A stretch of DNA of 64,000 bases from Microbacterium rhizomatis (GCF_008710745.1 NZ_VYSA01000002.1:186001-250000), one strand, 5' to 3'; positions 1 to 8,936 are shown, counted from the first letter of the stretch. Numbers and translations are program-made. The notes: a model not told the origin generated them from the sequence alone.

Positions 1-493
1 GCAGTACGCGAGGCTCGACCGCGAGTGCCCGCGCCACCGCCACGCGCTGCTGCTGGCCGCCCGACAGCTCGCTGGGGCGATGGTCACCCGCTCCCGGGAG
101 CCCGACGCGCCACAGCCAGTCGTCCGCGGCACTCCCGGCATCCTCTTTGCGCGCCCCGCGGGCCCTCAGCCCGAACGCGACGTTCTCGCGGGCCGACATG
201 TGCGGGAAGAGCCGCGGCTCCTGGCCGAGGAGCACCGCACCCCGGCGCGAAGGCGGCACACTGCGCCGAGGGGATGCCACGATCTCGCCCCCGATCTGGA
301 CCGTGCCCGCACTGAGACGCACGACGCCGGCGATGGCGCCCAGGAGCGTCGATTTGCCCGCACCGCTCGGGCCCATGATCGCGACGACCTCGCCGGGCTC
401 GGCGCGCAGCGCGGCGTCCAGCCGATACGTGCCGGAGCGCTGCACGACCACGTCCGCCGCGAGGACGGCGCCGACCTTCGGAGCGCCCTTCAT
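1..493 (-). CDS. modC: Molybdate ABC transporter ATP-binding protein ModC (C-terminus outside window)
   Basis: The cytoplasmic ATPase subunit that powers molybdate import. Only the first ~164 residues are visible, because the gene runs off the left edge. They contain a Walker A motif (GPSGAGKST, about residues 42-50), a Q-loop (GQEPRLFPHMS) and the ABC signature LSGGQQQR, in the order expected for an ABC ATPase. The ATG at 493 overlaps the modB stop codon (ATGA), so translation is probably coupled. The assignment as ModC rather than another importer ATPase rests mainly on modB, modA and the TOBE regulator directly upstream. The C-terminal molybdate-binding domain that would confirm it is not visible. 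Confidence 0.9.
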   Translation of the reverse strand, partial: MKGAPKVGAVLAADVVVQRSGTYRLDAALRAEPGEVVAIMGPSGAGKSTLLGAIAGVVRLSAGTVQIGGEIVASPRRSVPPSRRGAVLLGQEPRLFPHMSARENVAFGLRARGARKEDAGSAADDWLWRVGLPGAGDHRPSELSGGQQQRVAVARALAVEPRVL

Positions 494-1314
494 CGGGATG
501 CCCCCGGCCGCCATGCGCGCACGAGCAGGAGCACCGCGAGCGCGGTCACCAGCAGCAGCAGGCTGAGCGCGACGGCGGTGCCCTGCCCGACCCCCGACCC
601 GTTGAACGCGGTGTAGATCGCGAGGGGCATCGTCTGAGTCACCCCTGGGGCGTTGCCGGCGAACAGCGCGGTCGCCCCGAACTCGCCGATCGCCCGGGCG
701 AAGCACAGCACCGTGCCGGCGACCAGTCCGGGCGCGGCCAGCGGCAGCGTCACCCGCCGGAGGATCGTCCACCGCCCGGCGCCGAGGGTCGCTGCGGTGC
801 GCTCGTACTCGATGCCCGCCGTGCGGAGCGATCCCTCGACCGCCAGCACGAGGAACGGCAGCGCGACGAAGGTCTGGGCAAGCACGACCGCGGGCGTCGT
901 GAAGGGGACGCGGATGCCCCACCAGGCGTCCAGCAGCTGCCCCAGCGCGCCGTTGCGTCCGAACAGGAAGAGAAGGGCGACGCCGCCGACCATCGGGGGC
1001 AGCACGAGCGGCACGGTCACGAGGGCGCGGAGGACCCCGGCGCTGCGCGGCCCGCTCCGTGCGATCCACAGCGCGAGCGGCACGCCCAGCACGAGGCAGA
1101 TCACGGTCGCGATCAGGCCCGTCCTCACCGAGAGCCACAGCGCCTCCAGCGCGGCGGGGGCGGTGATATCGGCCCAGAGCGTCGACCACTCCACGCGTGC
1201 GACGAGTGCGGCGAGCGGCACGACCAGCAGGGCGAGGCCGACGAGAGCCGGGAGCGCAAGGATCCGGGGCACGAAGCCGTCGAGCTCTCGACCCCGCCGC
1301 AGCCGCCGTGTCAT
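490..1314 (-). CDS. modB: Molybdate ABC transporter permease ModB
   Basis: A 274-residue integral membrane permease that forms the molybdate channel with ModC. It has about five to six hydrophobic segments and the ABC-permease EAA loop (YERTAATLGAGRWTILRRV, then LPLAAPGL) that docks on the ATPase. The family-typical stretch GEFGATALFAGN lies near residue 215. The frame is open further upstream into modA, but the ATG at 1314 follows the modA stop by 13 nt and gives a normal-length ModB starting before the first membrane segment. Its stop overlaps the modC start. Confidence 0.92.
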   Translation of the reverse strand: MTRRLRRGRELDGFVPRILALPALVGLALLVVPLAALVARVEWSTLWADITAPAALEALWLSVRTGLIATVICLVLGVPLALWIARSGPRSAGVLRALVTVPLVLPPMVGGVALLFLFGRNGALGQLLDAWWGIRVPFTTPAVVLAQTFVALPFLVLAVEGSLRTAGIEYERTAATLGAGRWTILRRVTLPLAAPGLVAGTVLCFARAIGEFGATALFAGNAPGVTQTMPLAIYTAFNGSGVGQGTAVALSLLLLVTALAVLLLVRAWRPGASR

Positions 1315-1327
1315 GCTCCTCAGCCTC

Positions 1328-2155
1328 TCACGGGGCGCCGAATCCCAGATCTGCGAGGATGCGCTGCCCCTCGGGCCCGGTGACGAAAGCAACGAACGCG
1401 GCGGCTGCCTCGTTCGTCGAGGACGTGCCGTTCCTCGATGAGGTGAGGGTCGCGATCGGATAGGTGTTGACGACGGCAGCCGCGCCGTCGGGCACGATCG
1501 ATTCGACCTCGTCGTCGCCGATGACATCGGTCGCGTAGACGAGCCCGGCGTCGGCCTCGCCCGCCGCCACCTTCGTCAGCACCGCGGTCACGTTCTGCTC
1601 GAGGCTGGCCGGCGTCACAATCACGCCCGCGTTGCCGAGGAGAGTCTGGGATGCTGCCCCGCACGGCACTTCGGGAGCGCACAGCACGACGGCCGTTCCC
1701 GGCGCAGCGAGATCGGCGAGCGCCGTGATCCCCGCCGGGTTGCCCCTCGGCACGGCGATCACGAGTGTGTTGGTCGCGAACAGCTCCGGGGGTCCCGCCG
1801 TGAGCGAGGCATCCGACACCTTCGTCATGTTCTTCTGATCGGCCGACGCGAACACGTCGACGTCCGCGCCCTCGATGATCTGGGTCGCGAGGGTGCTCGA
1901 GCCGTCGTACACGATCGGGGGCACCCTCACGCCGGGGTTCTCGGCGACGAAGGCTGCCGAGATCCGGTCGAAGGCGGCACGCAGCGATGCGGCCGCGTAG
2001 ACGGTGACCTCGCCGGTGAGCGGCGACGTCGCGTTCGCGGTCGGCGCGACGCCGGTCGTCTCGGTGGGGGTCTTACCTGCTGGTGATGCGCATGCGGTGA
2101 GGGCGAGCGCGAGGGATGCCGCGGCAGCAGCCACGAGCAGCGAGCGGCGACGCAC
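1328..2155 (-). CDS. modA: Molybdate-binding lipoprotein ModA
   Basis: The extracellular solute-binding protein that captures molybdate and hands it to ModB. The 275-residue product begins with a lipoprotein signal peptide: two to three arginines, a hydrophobic core and the lipobox LTAC, with the lipidated cysteine at residue 22. The mature part starts with VTVYAAASLRAAFD and has DGSSTLATQI and VFASADQKN, all typical of ModA. It starts 3 nt after the stop of the upstream regulator gene and is followed by modB, so the four genes form one minus-strand operon. Confidence 0.93.
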   Translation of the reverse strand: MRRRSLLVAAAAASLALALTACASPAGKTPTETTGVAPTANATSPLTGEVTVYAAASLRAAFDRISAAFVAENPGVRVPPIVYDGSSTLATQIIEGADVDVFASADQKNMTKVSDASLTAGPPELFATNTLVIAVPRGNPAGITALADLAAPGTAVVLCAPEVPCGAASQTLLGNAGVIVTPASLEQNVTAVLTKVAAGEADAGLVYATDVIGDDEVESIVPDGAAAVVNTYPIATLTSSRNGTSSTNEAAAAFVAFVTGPEGQRILADLGFGAP

Positions 2156-2158
2156 GGC

Positions 2159-2551
2159 TCAGGCCTTCGGGGTTTCGATAATGACGTTGGTGGCCTTCAC
2201 GACCGCGACGGCGAGCGATCCGACCTCGAGTCCGAGGTCGCGCACCGCTTCAGACGAGAGCAGCGACACCACGCGGTGGGGGCCGGCCTGAATGTCGACC
2301 TGGGCCATCACGGTGTCGGACTGGATGCGGGTCACGATCCCGACGAAGCGGTTGCGGGCGCTCGAGAGCACGTCGGTCGGATCTGCCGGTGCCACGAGAT
2401 GCTCCACGGCTCGGGCTGCGAGCGCCTCGCCAGGTATCTCGACGGGGGACGCATTCGTCGCCTCGAGCACGCCCTGATCGATCCAGCGTCGCACGGTGTC
2501 GTCGCTCACGCCGAGGAGTCGGGCCGCTTCCGAGATTCTGTACGAGGCCAT
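2159..2551 (-). CDS. TOBE-domain molybdate-responsive regulator with MerR/excisionase-type HTH
   Basis: A 130-residue protein with two parts. Residues 1-50 are a helix-turn-helix of the MerR/excisionase type (ISEAARLLGVSDDTVRRWIDQG). Residues about 65-128 are a single TOBE (Mop) molybdate-binding domain (SARNRFVGIVTRIQSDTVMAQVDI ending VKATNVIIE). Such proteins are the actinobacterial counterpart of ModE, and this one probably senses molybdate and controls modABC. It is the first gene of the operon. A TAGGCT hexamer sits exactly 6 nt before the ATG, so the transcript is probably leaderless. The frame and context are certain, but the regulatory role is inferred from domains and position. Confidence 0.85.
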   Translation of the reverse strand: MASYRISEAARLLGVSDDTVRRWIDQGVLEATNASPVEIPGEALAARAVEHLVAPADPTDVLSSARNRFVGIVTRIQSDTVMAQVDIQAGPHRVVSLLSSEAVRDLGLEVGSLAVAVVKATNVIIETPKA

Positions 2552-2681
2552 ATTCTCAGCCTATCTCCGCAGATACGTACATCGGGTCGACTTTTCACCG
2601 CATTCGCGGATCGGTGGCGCCGTCCTCGTCTCGCCGTCGCACCCCGACCCCGGGCGGGAAGAGCGCGACTACCCTGAAAAG

Positions 2682-3824
2682 ATGCCCATCCCCCCGCTGG
2701 TCGCACCTGTCGCCGAGCTGACCGCCGCCGAACGAGCCCGGACCGCGCGACACTCCTCGCTCGTCGCGCTCGGTGAGATCGGGCAGCGCAGGCTCGCGGC
2801 CGCACACGTCGCGATCGTCGGCGCGGGTGGGCTCGGGTCGCCCGCGATCCTCGCTCTCGCCGCCGCGGGCGTCGGTACCCTCACCGTCATCGATGACGAC
2901 GTGGTCGAACTGTCGAACCTCCAGCGGCAGGTGCTGCACACCCTGGGCGACGTCGGCGCGCCGAAGACCGCGAGCGCCGAGCGCGCCGCGGCCGGTCTCT
3001 CACCGGAGACGCGCGTCCGCGCCGTCCGCGAGCGGCTGACGCAGGCCAACGCCGCCGCCCTCCTTGCCGGAGCAGACCTCGTGCTCGACGGCTCCGACAC
3101 CTTTCCCACGCGCGAAGCGGTCGCCGCCGGCGCCGAAGCGCTCGGGATCCCCGTCGTCTGGGGAGCGATCCAGTCGTTCGACGCGCAGGTCACGGTGTTC
3201 TGGTCGGCTCCGACATCCGGATCGCCGGTTCTGCTGCGCGATCTGTACCCGATCGGCAGCGCCGATGACGCCCCCACGTGCGCGGCCGTCGGCGTGCTCG
3301 GTGCGCTGTGCCTGCAGGTCGGCGCGCTGATGGCGACCGAGGCGATCAAGCTCATCGCCGGCATCGGAGAGCCCCTGCTCGGGCGCGTCCTCGTGCTCGA
3401 CGGCCTCGCCGCCCGTCAGGTCGAGATCCCCCTCCGGACGAGCAGTTCGGCGGTTTCGCAGGACGCCCCACCCACACCTGTGCCACCTGCCGCGCCGCCG
3501 CCTGAGATGTCGGTCGCCGAGGCGTCCGAGGCGATCGCCGCGGGCATGCGCGTGATCGATGTGCGAGAGCCCGGCGAGCTGGCCGCCGGGATGATCGACG
3601 GTGCCGTGTCTGTGCCGCTCGCCGCTCTTCTGGCCGACCCGTCCGCCGCCGCGCCCGGCCCCGTGCTGGTCGTGTGCGCGATGGGGATGCGGGCGCGGCG
3701 GGCCGCTGCCGCCCTCCTCTCGGTCGGCGTGGAGGCCACCGTGGTTGACGGCGGCATGCAGGCGTGGGAGGCCGCGCGGTCGAACCCCGTCGGGGTGGCG
3801 GTTGCGGTCGCGGTGACACGATGA
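2682..3824 (+). CDS. moeB: MoeB-type adenylyltransferase with C-terminal rhodanese domain
   Basis: A 380-residue fusion. Residues 1-250 are a ThiF/MoeB E1-like domain: nucleotide-binding GAGGLGSPAI, the DDDVVELSNLQRQ loop and GSDTFPTR. It adenylates the C-terminal glycine of MoaD. Residues about 280-370 are a rhodanese domain with active-site loop CAMGMRAR, which would supply sulfur for the MoaD thiocarboxylate. The zinc-site cysteine pair is partly replaced (RDLYP in place of a CxxC half), which I recall also from other actinobacterial MoeB proteins. The ATG at 2682 is chosen because TACCCT lies exactly 6 nt upstream. It overlaps moeA by an ATGA and heads the plus-strand cofactor operon. Confidence 0.92.
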   Translation: MPIPPLVAPVAELTAAERARTARHSSLVALGEIGQRRLAAAHVAIVGAGGLGSPAILALAAAGVGTLTVIDDDVVELSNLQRQVLHTLGDVGAPKTASAERAAAGLSPETRVRAVRERLTQANAAALLAGADLVLDGSDTFPTREAVAAGAEALGIPVVWGAIQSFDAQVTVFWSAPTSGSPVLLRDLYPIGSADDAPTCAAVGVLGALCLQVGALMATEAIKLIAGIGEPLLGRVLVLDGLAARQVEIPLRTSSSAVSQDAPPTPVPPAAPPPEMSVAEASEAIAAGMRVIDVREPGELAAGMIDGAVSVPLAALLADPSAAAPGPVLVVCAMGMRARRAAAALLSVGVEATVVDGGMQAWEAARSNPVGVAVAVAVTR

Positions 3825-5092
3825 CCGCCGGCACACCGGCGAACGACCTGCGCACCGTCGAGGATCAGCTGAGGATCGTGTTGGACGCTGTGCGCCCGGT
3901 GGAGAGCATCCGCGTGCCGCTCGCCGAGGCGTTCGGTCGAACGCTCGCCGAGGCGGCGACGGCCAGGATCGACATCCCCGCGTTCGACAATTCGGCGATG
4001 GACGGCTTCGCGGTCCGCCACGAGGACGTCGAGTCGGCGTCATCCGACTCGCCCGTCCGGCTGCGCGTGGTGGCCGACATCCCGGCGGGAAGTGCGATCG
4101 ATCCCGCGCTCGCGCCCGGCGAGGCCGCGCGCATCATGACCGGCTCGGCGATTCCGACGTCTGCCGATTCGATCGTGCCGTTCGAAGACACCGCGGGGGG
4201 CCTCGAGGGCACGATCGACGAGGTGGTCGTGCTCGTAGCCCCCGGCGCGGGTGCATACCGCCGGCGCCGCGGCGCCGATATCGAGACCGGCGACGTCGTC
4301 GTAGCCGCGGGTGTGCGCCTGGGCGGCTATCAGGTGTCGGCGTGCGCAGCGGCGGGCATCGCCGAACTGGTCGTGACGCGGGCACCACGGGTGGCGGTCA
4401 TCTCGACCGGATCAGAGCTCGTCGAGCCCGGCTCCCCGCTCGGGCGTGGGCAGATCCCCGATTCCAACTCGCTCCTTCTCGCCGATCTCGCCGCCGACAC
4501 CGGTGCCGAGGTCGTGCTCCGCACGAGCGTGGCCGACGATGTCCAAGCCCTCCGAGCCGCGTTGGCCGAAGCATCCGCCCGCGGCGCGGATGTCGTGGTG
4601 ACCTCTGGTGGCGTCAGCGCCGGCGCGTATGAGGTCGTGAAAGATACCTTCGGCCCCGGAAATCGACACGGCGGCGAGGTCGAGTTCGCCCGTGTCGCGA
4701 TGCAGCCGGGCAAGCCGCAGGCTTTCGGACGGCTCGGGAACGGGATGCTGGTCTTCGGCCTGCCCGGCAACCCGGTCAGCGTCGCGGTGTCGTTCGAAAC
4801 GTTCGTCCGGCCCGCTCTGCTCACGATGCAGGGCCGGACCGACATCGTCCGTCCTGCGCTCCGGATGACCGCTGCGGAGGGCTGGCGCACACCGCCCGGC
4901 CGCCGCCAGTACCTCCCCGCGGCGATCGATCGGAGCGACCCGGCGCGGTGGACGGTGCGGCCGGCGACCGCCGGCGGCTCCGGCTCGCACCTTGCCGGCG
5001 GACTCGGCCGTGCCGAGGCGCTCGCGGTGATCCCCGCCGACGTCGATCAGGTCGCCGCCGGTGACATGGTCGATGTCATGCTGTTGTCATGA
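3821..5092 (+). CDS. moeA: Molybdopterin molybdenumtransferase MoeA (first paralogue)
   Basis: A 423-residue MoeA, which inserts molybdate into adenylylated molybdopterin. The family motifs appear in order: FDNSAMDGFAVR (about residue 49), EAARIMTGSAIP, RVAVISTGSELVEPG, IPDSNS, TSGGVSAGAYE and VFGLPGNPVSVAVSFE. Start and stop overlap moeB and moaC by ATGA junctions, giving a tight moeB-moeA-moaC-moaD operon. A second, diverged MoeA is encoded at 9983-11233. The two share architecture but differ throughout, so they are old paralogues rather than a recent duplication. Confidence 0.95.
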   Translation: MTAGTPANDLRTVEDQLRIVLDAVRPVESIRVPLAEAFGRTLAEAATARIDIPAFDNSAMDGFAVRHEDVESASSDSPVRLRVVADIPAGSAIDPALAPGEAARIMTGSAIPTSADSIVPFEDTAGGLEGTIDEVVVLVAPGAGAYRRRRGADIETGDVVVAAGVRLGGYQVSACAAAGIAELVVTRAPRVAVISTGSELVEPGSPLGRGQIPDSNSLLLADLAADTGAEVVLRTSVADDVQALRAALAEASARGADVVVTSGGVSAGAYEVVKDTFGPGNRHGGEVEFARVAMQPGKPQAFGRLGNGMLVFGLPGNPVSVAVSFETFVRPALLTMQGRTDIVRPALRMTAAEGWRTPPGRRQYLPAAIDRSDPARWTVRPATAGGSGSHLAGGLGRAEALAVIPADVDQVAAGDMVDVMLLS

Positions 5093-5565
5093 GTTTCACG
5101 CATCTGGATGCTGCGGGGCACGCCCGCATGGTCGACGTCACCGACAAGCAGCCCACGGTGCGCTCCGCGACGGCACGCGGTTTCGTGCGGTGTTCATCCG
5201 AGATCGTTGCGGCGCTCCGCGACGGCTCGGTGCCGAAGGGCGATGTGCTCGCCGTCGCGCGGATCGCCGGCATCCAGGCGGCGAAGCAGACCCCCGCGCT
5301 CCTTCCCCTGGCTCACGTGATCGGCGTCCACGGAGCGTCCGTCGACCTCGTGGTCGAAGACGACGGGGTCGCCATCGAGGCCACGGTCCGCACGGCCGAC
5401 CGCACGGGCGTCGAGATGGAGGCGCTCACCGCCGTCTCGGTCGCGGCGCTCGCGATCGTCGACATGGTGAAGGGTCTCGACAAGGCGACTTCGATCGAGC
5501 ACGTGCGGATCATCGCCAAGACCGGCGGCAAGTCCGGCCCGTGGCAGCGCTCGGACGGTGTGTGA
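5089..5565 (+). CDS. moaC: Cyclic pyranopterin monophosphate synthase MoaC
   Basis: A 158-residue MoaC, which converts the MoaA product into cyclic pyranopterin monophosphate, the first stable intermediate of molybdenum cofactor synthesis. It carries the family blocks MVDVTDKQPTVR, KGDVLAVARIAGIQAAKQT, TGVEMEALTAVSVAAL, DMVKGLDK and the C-terminal KTGGKSG with catalytic lysines. One visible deviation is LAHVIG where many family members have LCHP. The ATG overlaps the moeA stop. Its partner MoaA is not encoded anywhere in this window. Confidence 0.95.
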   Translation: MSFTHLDAAGHARMVDVTDKQPTVRSATARGFVRCSSEIVAALRDGSVPKGDVLAVARIAGIQAAKQTPALLPLAHVIGVHGASVDLVVEDDGVAIEATVRTADRTGVEMEALTAVSVAALAIVDMVKGLDKATSIEHVRIIAKTGGKSGPWQRSDGV

Positions 5566-5568
5566 CCG

Positions 5569-5802
5569 ATGACCCTCGTCCGCTATTTCGCCGCCGCTCG
5601 TGAAGCCTCCGGCGTTGACGAAGAGATGCGCAGCGAAGCCACGCTCGGCGCGCTGCGACTCGCGCTGAGCGCCGATCACCCCGCACTGGCGCCCATCCTG
5701 CCGCGGTGCGCGGTATTGGTGACCGGCGAACGCACCGACGACACGCGCGCGCTCACGGCGGACGATGTCATCGACGTGCTGCCGCCGTTCGCCGGCGGGT
5801 GA
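5569..5802 (+). CDS. moaD: Molybdopterin synthase sulfur-carrier subunit MoaD
   Basis: A 77-residue ubiquitin-like sulfur carrier. It has the expected small size and ends in PPFAGG, the diglycine tail that MoeB adenylates and converts to a thiocarboxylate. It begins 3 nt after the moaC stop, as last gene of the plus-strand operon. It converges on moaE, its partner in molybdopterin synthase, with only 21 nt between the two stop codons and no obvious terminator hairpin. Confidence 0.92.
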   Translation: MTLVRYFAAAREASGVDEEMRSEATLGALRLALSADHPALAPILPRCAVLVTGERTDDTRALTADDVIDVLPPFAGG

Positions 5803-5823
5803 CCGAGCCGGGCGCGGCCGGTC

Positions 5824-6258
5824 TCAGCCGCCGAGGCCCTTCCAGGCGGTCGTGCCGTCGGCCTCGATCTGACGCTTCCACACCGGCAGGTCGGTCTTGA
5901 TCGCCTCGATGACCTCGCGGCAGACCTCGAACGCCTCGGCGCGGTGAGATGCGGCGACCGCGATCACGACCGCGGCGTCGCCGACCTCGAGCCGGCCCAC
6001 GCGATGGCTCACGGCGACGAGCGCACCCGTGGCCTCTGTCCCCGCCTGCTCCGCGATGGCGTGGAGCGTCTTCTCGGCGTCGGGGTGAGCGGAGTACTCG
6101 AGCGCGACGACGGCGCCCGCCGCATCCGGATCATGGTCGCGCACACGACCCACGAACGTCGTGACGGCCCCCGCGGTCGCATCGTCGATCGCGTCGAGGT
6201 GCTCCTGCAGCACGAGCGGATCGGCGCTGATGCGTGCGAGCCTCACCTGCGACGGCAT
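5824..6258 (-). CDS. moaE: Molybdopterin synthase catalytic subunit MoaE
   Basis: A 144-residue MoaE, the catalytic half of molybdopterin synthase. Family signatures are GAVTTFVGRVRDHD, LEYSAHPDAEK, VSHRVGRLEVGDAAVVIAV, SHRAEAFEVCREVIEAIKTDLPVWK and a final WK. The conserved lysines in KTDLPVWKR belong to the active site. The ATG at 6258 overlaps the upstream mog stop, so the two are translationally coupled. MoaE is encoded on the opposite strand from moaD. Confidence 0.95.
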   Translation of the reverse strand: MPSQVRLARISADPLVLQEHLDAIDDATAGAVTTFVGRVRDHDPDAAGAVVALEYSAHPDAEKTLHAIAEQAGTEATGALVAVSHRVGRLEVGDAAVVIAVAASHRAEAFEVCREVIEAIKTDLPVWKRQIEADGTTAWKGLGG

Positions 6259-6767
6259 CAGTGGTCGGACCCGTCGAGCTGATCGATCACGTGGCGTGCG
6301 ACCGAGAGGATCAGGGGCATCCCGGATGCCACGGCCGCGGGCGAACCGGGGAGATTGACCACGAGGGCACCCGCCGATTCGCCGGACGCGTCGATCACTC
6401 CGGCGAGACCGCGCGACAGCATCCCCGCCGGCTTCTCGGCGGCACCGACACGGCGGAGCTCTTCGGCGATACCGGGGATCTCGCGGGTCAATACCCCTCG
6501 CGTGCCCTCGGGAGTGCGATCGCGGGGCGACACACCGGTGCCGCCGGACGTGACGATGAGCCGTGCGCCGTCGGCGACCGCCGCGAGCAGCGCCTGCGCG
6601 ACGCTGTCGGCGCCGTCCGGCACGATCGTCGCGCCGGCGCACGAATACCCCGCCTCGCGGAGGGCGGCGACCACGGCGGGGCCACTGCGGTCGTCGCGCT
6701 CCCCTGCCGCCGATCGGTCCGAGACCGTGATGGCCGCGGCGAGGCGCGGGTCCTGCGGGTGGGTCAT
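6258..6767 (-). CDS. mog: Molybdopterin adenylyltransferase, MogA/MoaB family
   Basis: A 169-residue protein of the MogA/MoaB family, which adenylates molybdopterin before metal insertion by MoeA. Visible motifs are ITVSDRSAAGERDDRSGP near the N-terminus, LIVTSGGTGVSPRDRTPE (substrate-binding loop) and LVVNLPGSPAAV. TAGGCT sits exactly 6 nt before the ATG, so transcription of mog-moaE probably starts at the start codon. I cannot separate MogA from MoaB by sequence alone, so the symbol names the family. Confidence 0.9.
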   Translation of the reverse strand: MTHPQDPRLAAAITVSDRSAAGERDDRSGPAVVAALREAGYSCAGATIVPDGADSVAQALLAAVADGARLIVTSGGTGVSPRDRTPEGTRGVLTREIPGIAEELRRVGAAEKPAGMLSRGLAGVIDASGESAGALVVNLPGSPAAVASGMPLILSVARHVIDQLDGSDH

Positions 6768-6776
6768 ACGTTCAGC

Positions 6777-8438
6777 CTAGGCCGCGGCCTGGTCGCCGGG
6801 CTGCTCAGCCGGCTGCTCTCCGGACGTCTGCGCCTCGGTCGTCTGCTCAGCGCTGATCTTCTCCGCGCTCATCTGCTCCGTGGTGATCTGCTCCGTGGTG
6901 ATCTGCTCCGTGGTGATCTGCTCCGCCGCTGCGGTGATGCGGTTGGCCATGCCACGGAAGATGAAGCCGTGGAACGGCAGCACCGCGAGCCAGTACAGGC
7001 GCCCCGCCAGCCCGAGGGGGAAGAAGACAGCGCGCTGGTCGTACGTCGACCCGCCGTCGGTCGGGGTGGCCCGCAGTTCCAACCACGCGCTGCCCGGCAC
7101 CTTCATCTCGGCGCGCAGTCGCAGGAGCCTTCCCGGCTCGATCGCCTCGACGCGCCAGAAGTCGAGTGCATCGCCGACCGTCAGCCGCGCACGGCTGCGG
7201 CGGCCGCGAGCGAGGCCCACTCCCCCGACGAGCCTGTCCATCCAGCCGCGAACCGCCCACAGCAGGGGCGACGAGTACCACCCGTTCTCCCCGCCGATCG
7301 CCTCGATCACTTTCCACAGCGCCTGCGGATCCGCCGAGGTCTCGGCGCTGCGGACGTCGGTGAAGACCGTGCGACCCGCCCAGTCGGGGTCGTTCGCGAG
7401 AGGGTCGCTCGGCACACCCAGAACCTCGGAATCCTGCCAGCTCGTCTCGATGTCGTCGTCGCGCACGCGGCCGAGCGCGAGCGAGACCGCCCGGCGGTAG
7501 GGAGTGAGCCCTTCGGCCGGCGGCGGGACCAGCTCGTCGATGTCGTGGTTCTTCATGACGCAGTCGTTCTGCAGCGACTCGACGAGCGGCCGTGCGATCG
7601 ACCGGGGGACGGGGGTGACGAGGTTCACCCAGTGCGAGGCGAGGCGCGGAGTGAGGACCGGGAGCGCGGCGATCGCGCGCTGGCGAAGCCCGGCTTCCAC
7701 GGCGTAGCCGTTCATCATCTGGCCGTAGCGCAAGACATCCGGACCGCCGATGTCCACGGCCCGATTGACGTCGGTGTCGACCCGCGCCGCACCGAGCAGG
7801 TAGTACATGACGTCGCGCACGGCGATCGGCTGGATGAAGTTGCGCACCCATTTGGGGGCAGGCATGTAGGGCAGCACCTCGGTGAGGTGGCGCACCATCT
7901 CGAACGACGCCGATCCCGACCCTATGACCACGCCCGCCTGCAGCACGAGCGTGGGCACTCCCGACGCGAGCAGGATCTCGCCCACCTCCACGCGCGACCG
8001 CAGATGCGGTGACAGCTTCGCATCGTCGGGATGCAGTCCGCCCAGGTACACGATGCGGCGGACCCCGGCAGCCGCCGCGGCGGCCGCGATGTTCTCCGCC
8101 GCATCGTGATCGGTCCGTTCGAAGTCCTTGCCGGCCGACATCGAGTGGACGAGGTAGTAGAGGACGTCGACATCCTGCACCGCGTCGCGGACGGATTCCT
8201 CGTCCTGCGCGTCTCCCGCCACGACCTCGACGTCGGATCCCCACTCGTAGGCCGCGACCCGCGCAGGGTCACGGGCGAGCACGCGGACGCGATACCCGCC
8301 GGCGAGGAGCCGGGGCACGAGGCGCCCGCCGATGTATCCGGTCGATCCGAAGACCAGCGCGCGCGGGGCGGTGCCGTCCACGCGGGGCACGGCCCGGAGT
8401 TGTTCTTCACGGCCCGTGGGCGCGGTGAGGTCGGTCAT
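6777..8438 (-). CDS. NAD(P)-binding oxidoreductase with DUF2867 domain and repetitive C-terminal tail
   Basis: A 553-residue protein. Residues 25-250 are an atypical short-chain-dehydrogenase Rossmann domain with the nucleotide loop GSTGYIGG and YYLVHSMS. Residues about 340-505 are a DUF2867-type domain (ENGWYSSPLLWAVRGWMDRL; FWRVEAIEPGRLLRLRAEMKVPG). The last ~45 residues are low complexity, built on EQITT repeats encoded by a 15-bp tandem repeat at about 6860-6925. Substrate unknown. TAAAGT lies 6 nt before the ATG. It ends 10 nt before mog on the same strand, yet mog has its own promoter-like hexamer. Confidence 0.75.
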   Translation of the reverse strand: MTDLTAPTGREEQLRAVPRVDGTAPRALVFGSTGYIGGRLVPRLLAGGYRVRVLARDPARVAAYEWGSDVEVVAGDAQDEESVRDAVQDVDVLYYLVHSMSAGKDFERTDHDAAENIAAAAAAAGVRRIVYLGGLHPDDAKLSPHLRSRVEVGEILLASGVPTLVLQAGVVIGSGSASFEMVRHLTEVLPYMPAPKWVRNFIQPIAVRDVMYYLLGAARVDTDVNRAVDIGGPDVLRYGQMMNGYAVEAGLRQRAIAALPVLTPRLASHWVNLVTPVPRSIARPLVESLQNDCVMKNHDIDELVPPPAEGLTPYRRAVSLALGRVRDDDIETSWQDSEVLGVPSDPLANDPDWAGRTVFTDVRSAETSADPQALWKVIEAIGGENGWYSSPLLWAVRGWMDRLVGGVGLARGRRSRARLTVGDALDFWRVEAIEPGRLLRLRAEMKVPGSAWLELRATPTDGGSTYDQRAVFFPLGLAGRLYWLAVLPFHGFIFRGMANRITAAAEQITTEQITTEQITTEQMSAEKISAEQTTEAQTSGEQPAEQPGDQAAA

Positions 8439-8516
8439 GTACGCACTTTAGGCGCTGGACCTGACACAGAGGGAGGGGTTGACGCGGCGCCAGTGACCTC
8501 GCCCCACGGGGACGCC

Positions 8517-8936
8517 CTACGGCGCGCTGGTGCAGTGCACAGTGATGGTGACCACCGTATTCGTCGCGAACGCCAGGTTCATCACGGAGGATTCCGGACC
8601 GCCGATGACGCCCCGGCCCTCCTCCCCCGCGTGGGCGCGGATCTGGGCATCGATCCTGCCGGATGGGGTCACTTCGACGCCCGATGGGATCTCCCACCCG
8701 ATTTCCGACGGGAACTTCGTCCTACTCAAGTACGGTGCCTCGGCGGGACACGTCGTTCGGGGCAGGACATACCGGCTGAGGTAATAATCCAGCTCGATCG
8801 GAGCAAAGCGTATTTGGCGTTCCACAGCCGTCGATTCCGTGGCGTTCGCCGGGGCGGCGATCCCGACCAGAGCCGCACACGCCACGAGTGAGAGTGCGGC
8901 GATCTTCGCCATGCCACGCAGTGATGCTCTATCCAC
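8517..8936 (-). CDS. Small secreted protein of unknown function
   Basis: A 139-residue protein with a Sec signal peptide: a positive start, the hydrophobic core IAALSLVACAALVGIAA, and likely cleavage after APANA (about residue 32). The mature ~107 residues contain two cysteines (TTCPAEA and the terminal HCTSAP) that could form a disulfide in the exported protein. I do not recognise the family. The GTG at 8936 is preferred because TATATT sits exactly 6 nt upstream; a second candidate, ATG at 8912, would shorten the n-region. It stands alone between the oxidoreductase and fdhD. Confidence 0.6.
   Translation of the reverse strand: MDRASLRGMAKIAALSLVACAALVGIAAPANATESTAVERQIRFAPIELDYYLSRYVLPRTTCPAEAPYLSRTKFPSEIGWEIPSGVEVTPSGRIDAQIRAHAGEEGRGVIGGPESSVMNLAFATNTVVTITVHCTSAP

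Noticed and set aside
2552..2681. Molybdenum-cofactor riboswitch between the modE-like gene and moeB
   Set aside because: Both flanking genes appear leaderless and the 130-bp gap lacks the multi-stem structure expected of that RNA.
6234..8012. Open frame of 592 codons on the plus strand opposite the DUF2867 oxidoreductase gene
   Set aside because: In very GC-rich DNA the strand opposite a gene is often open. The product is low-complexity Arg/Gly/His-rich, has no recognisable domain or ribosome-binding site, and the minus-strand gene has clear domains.
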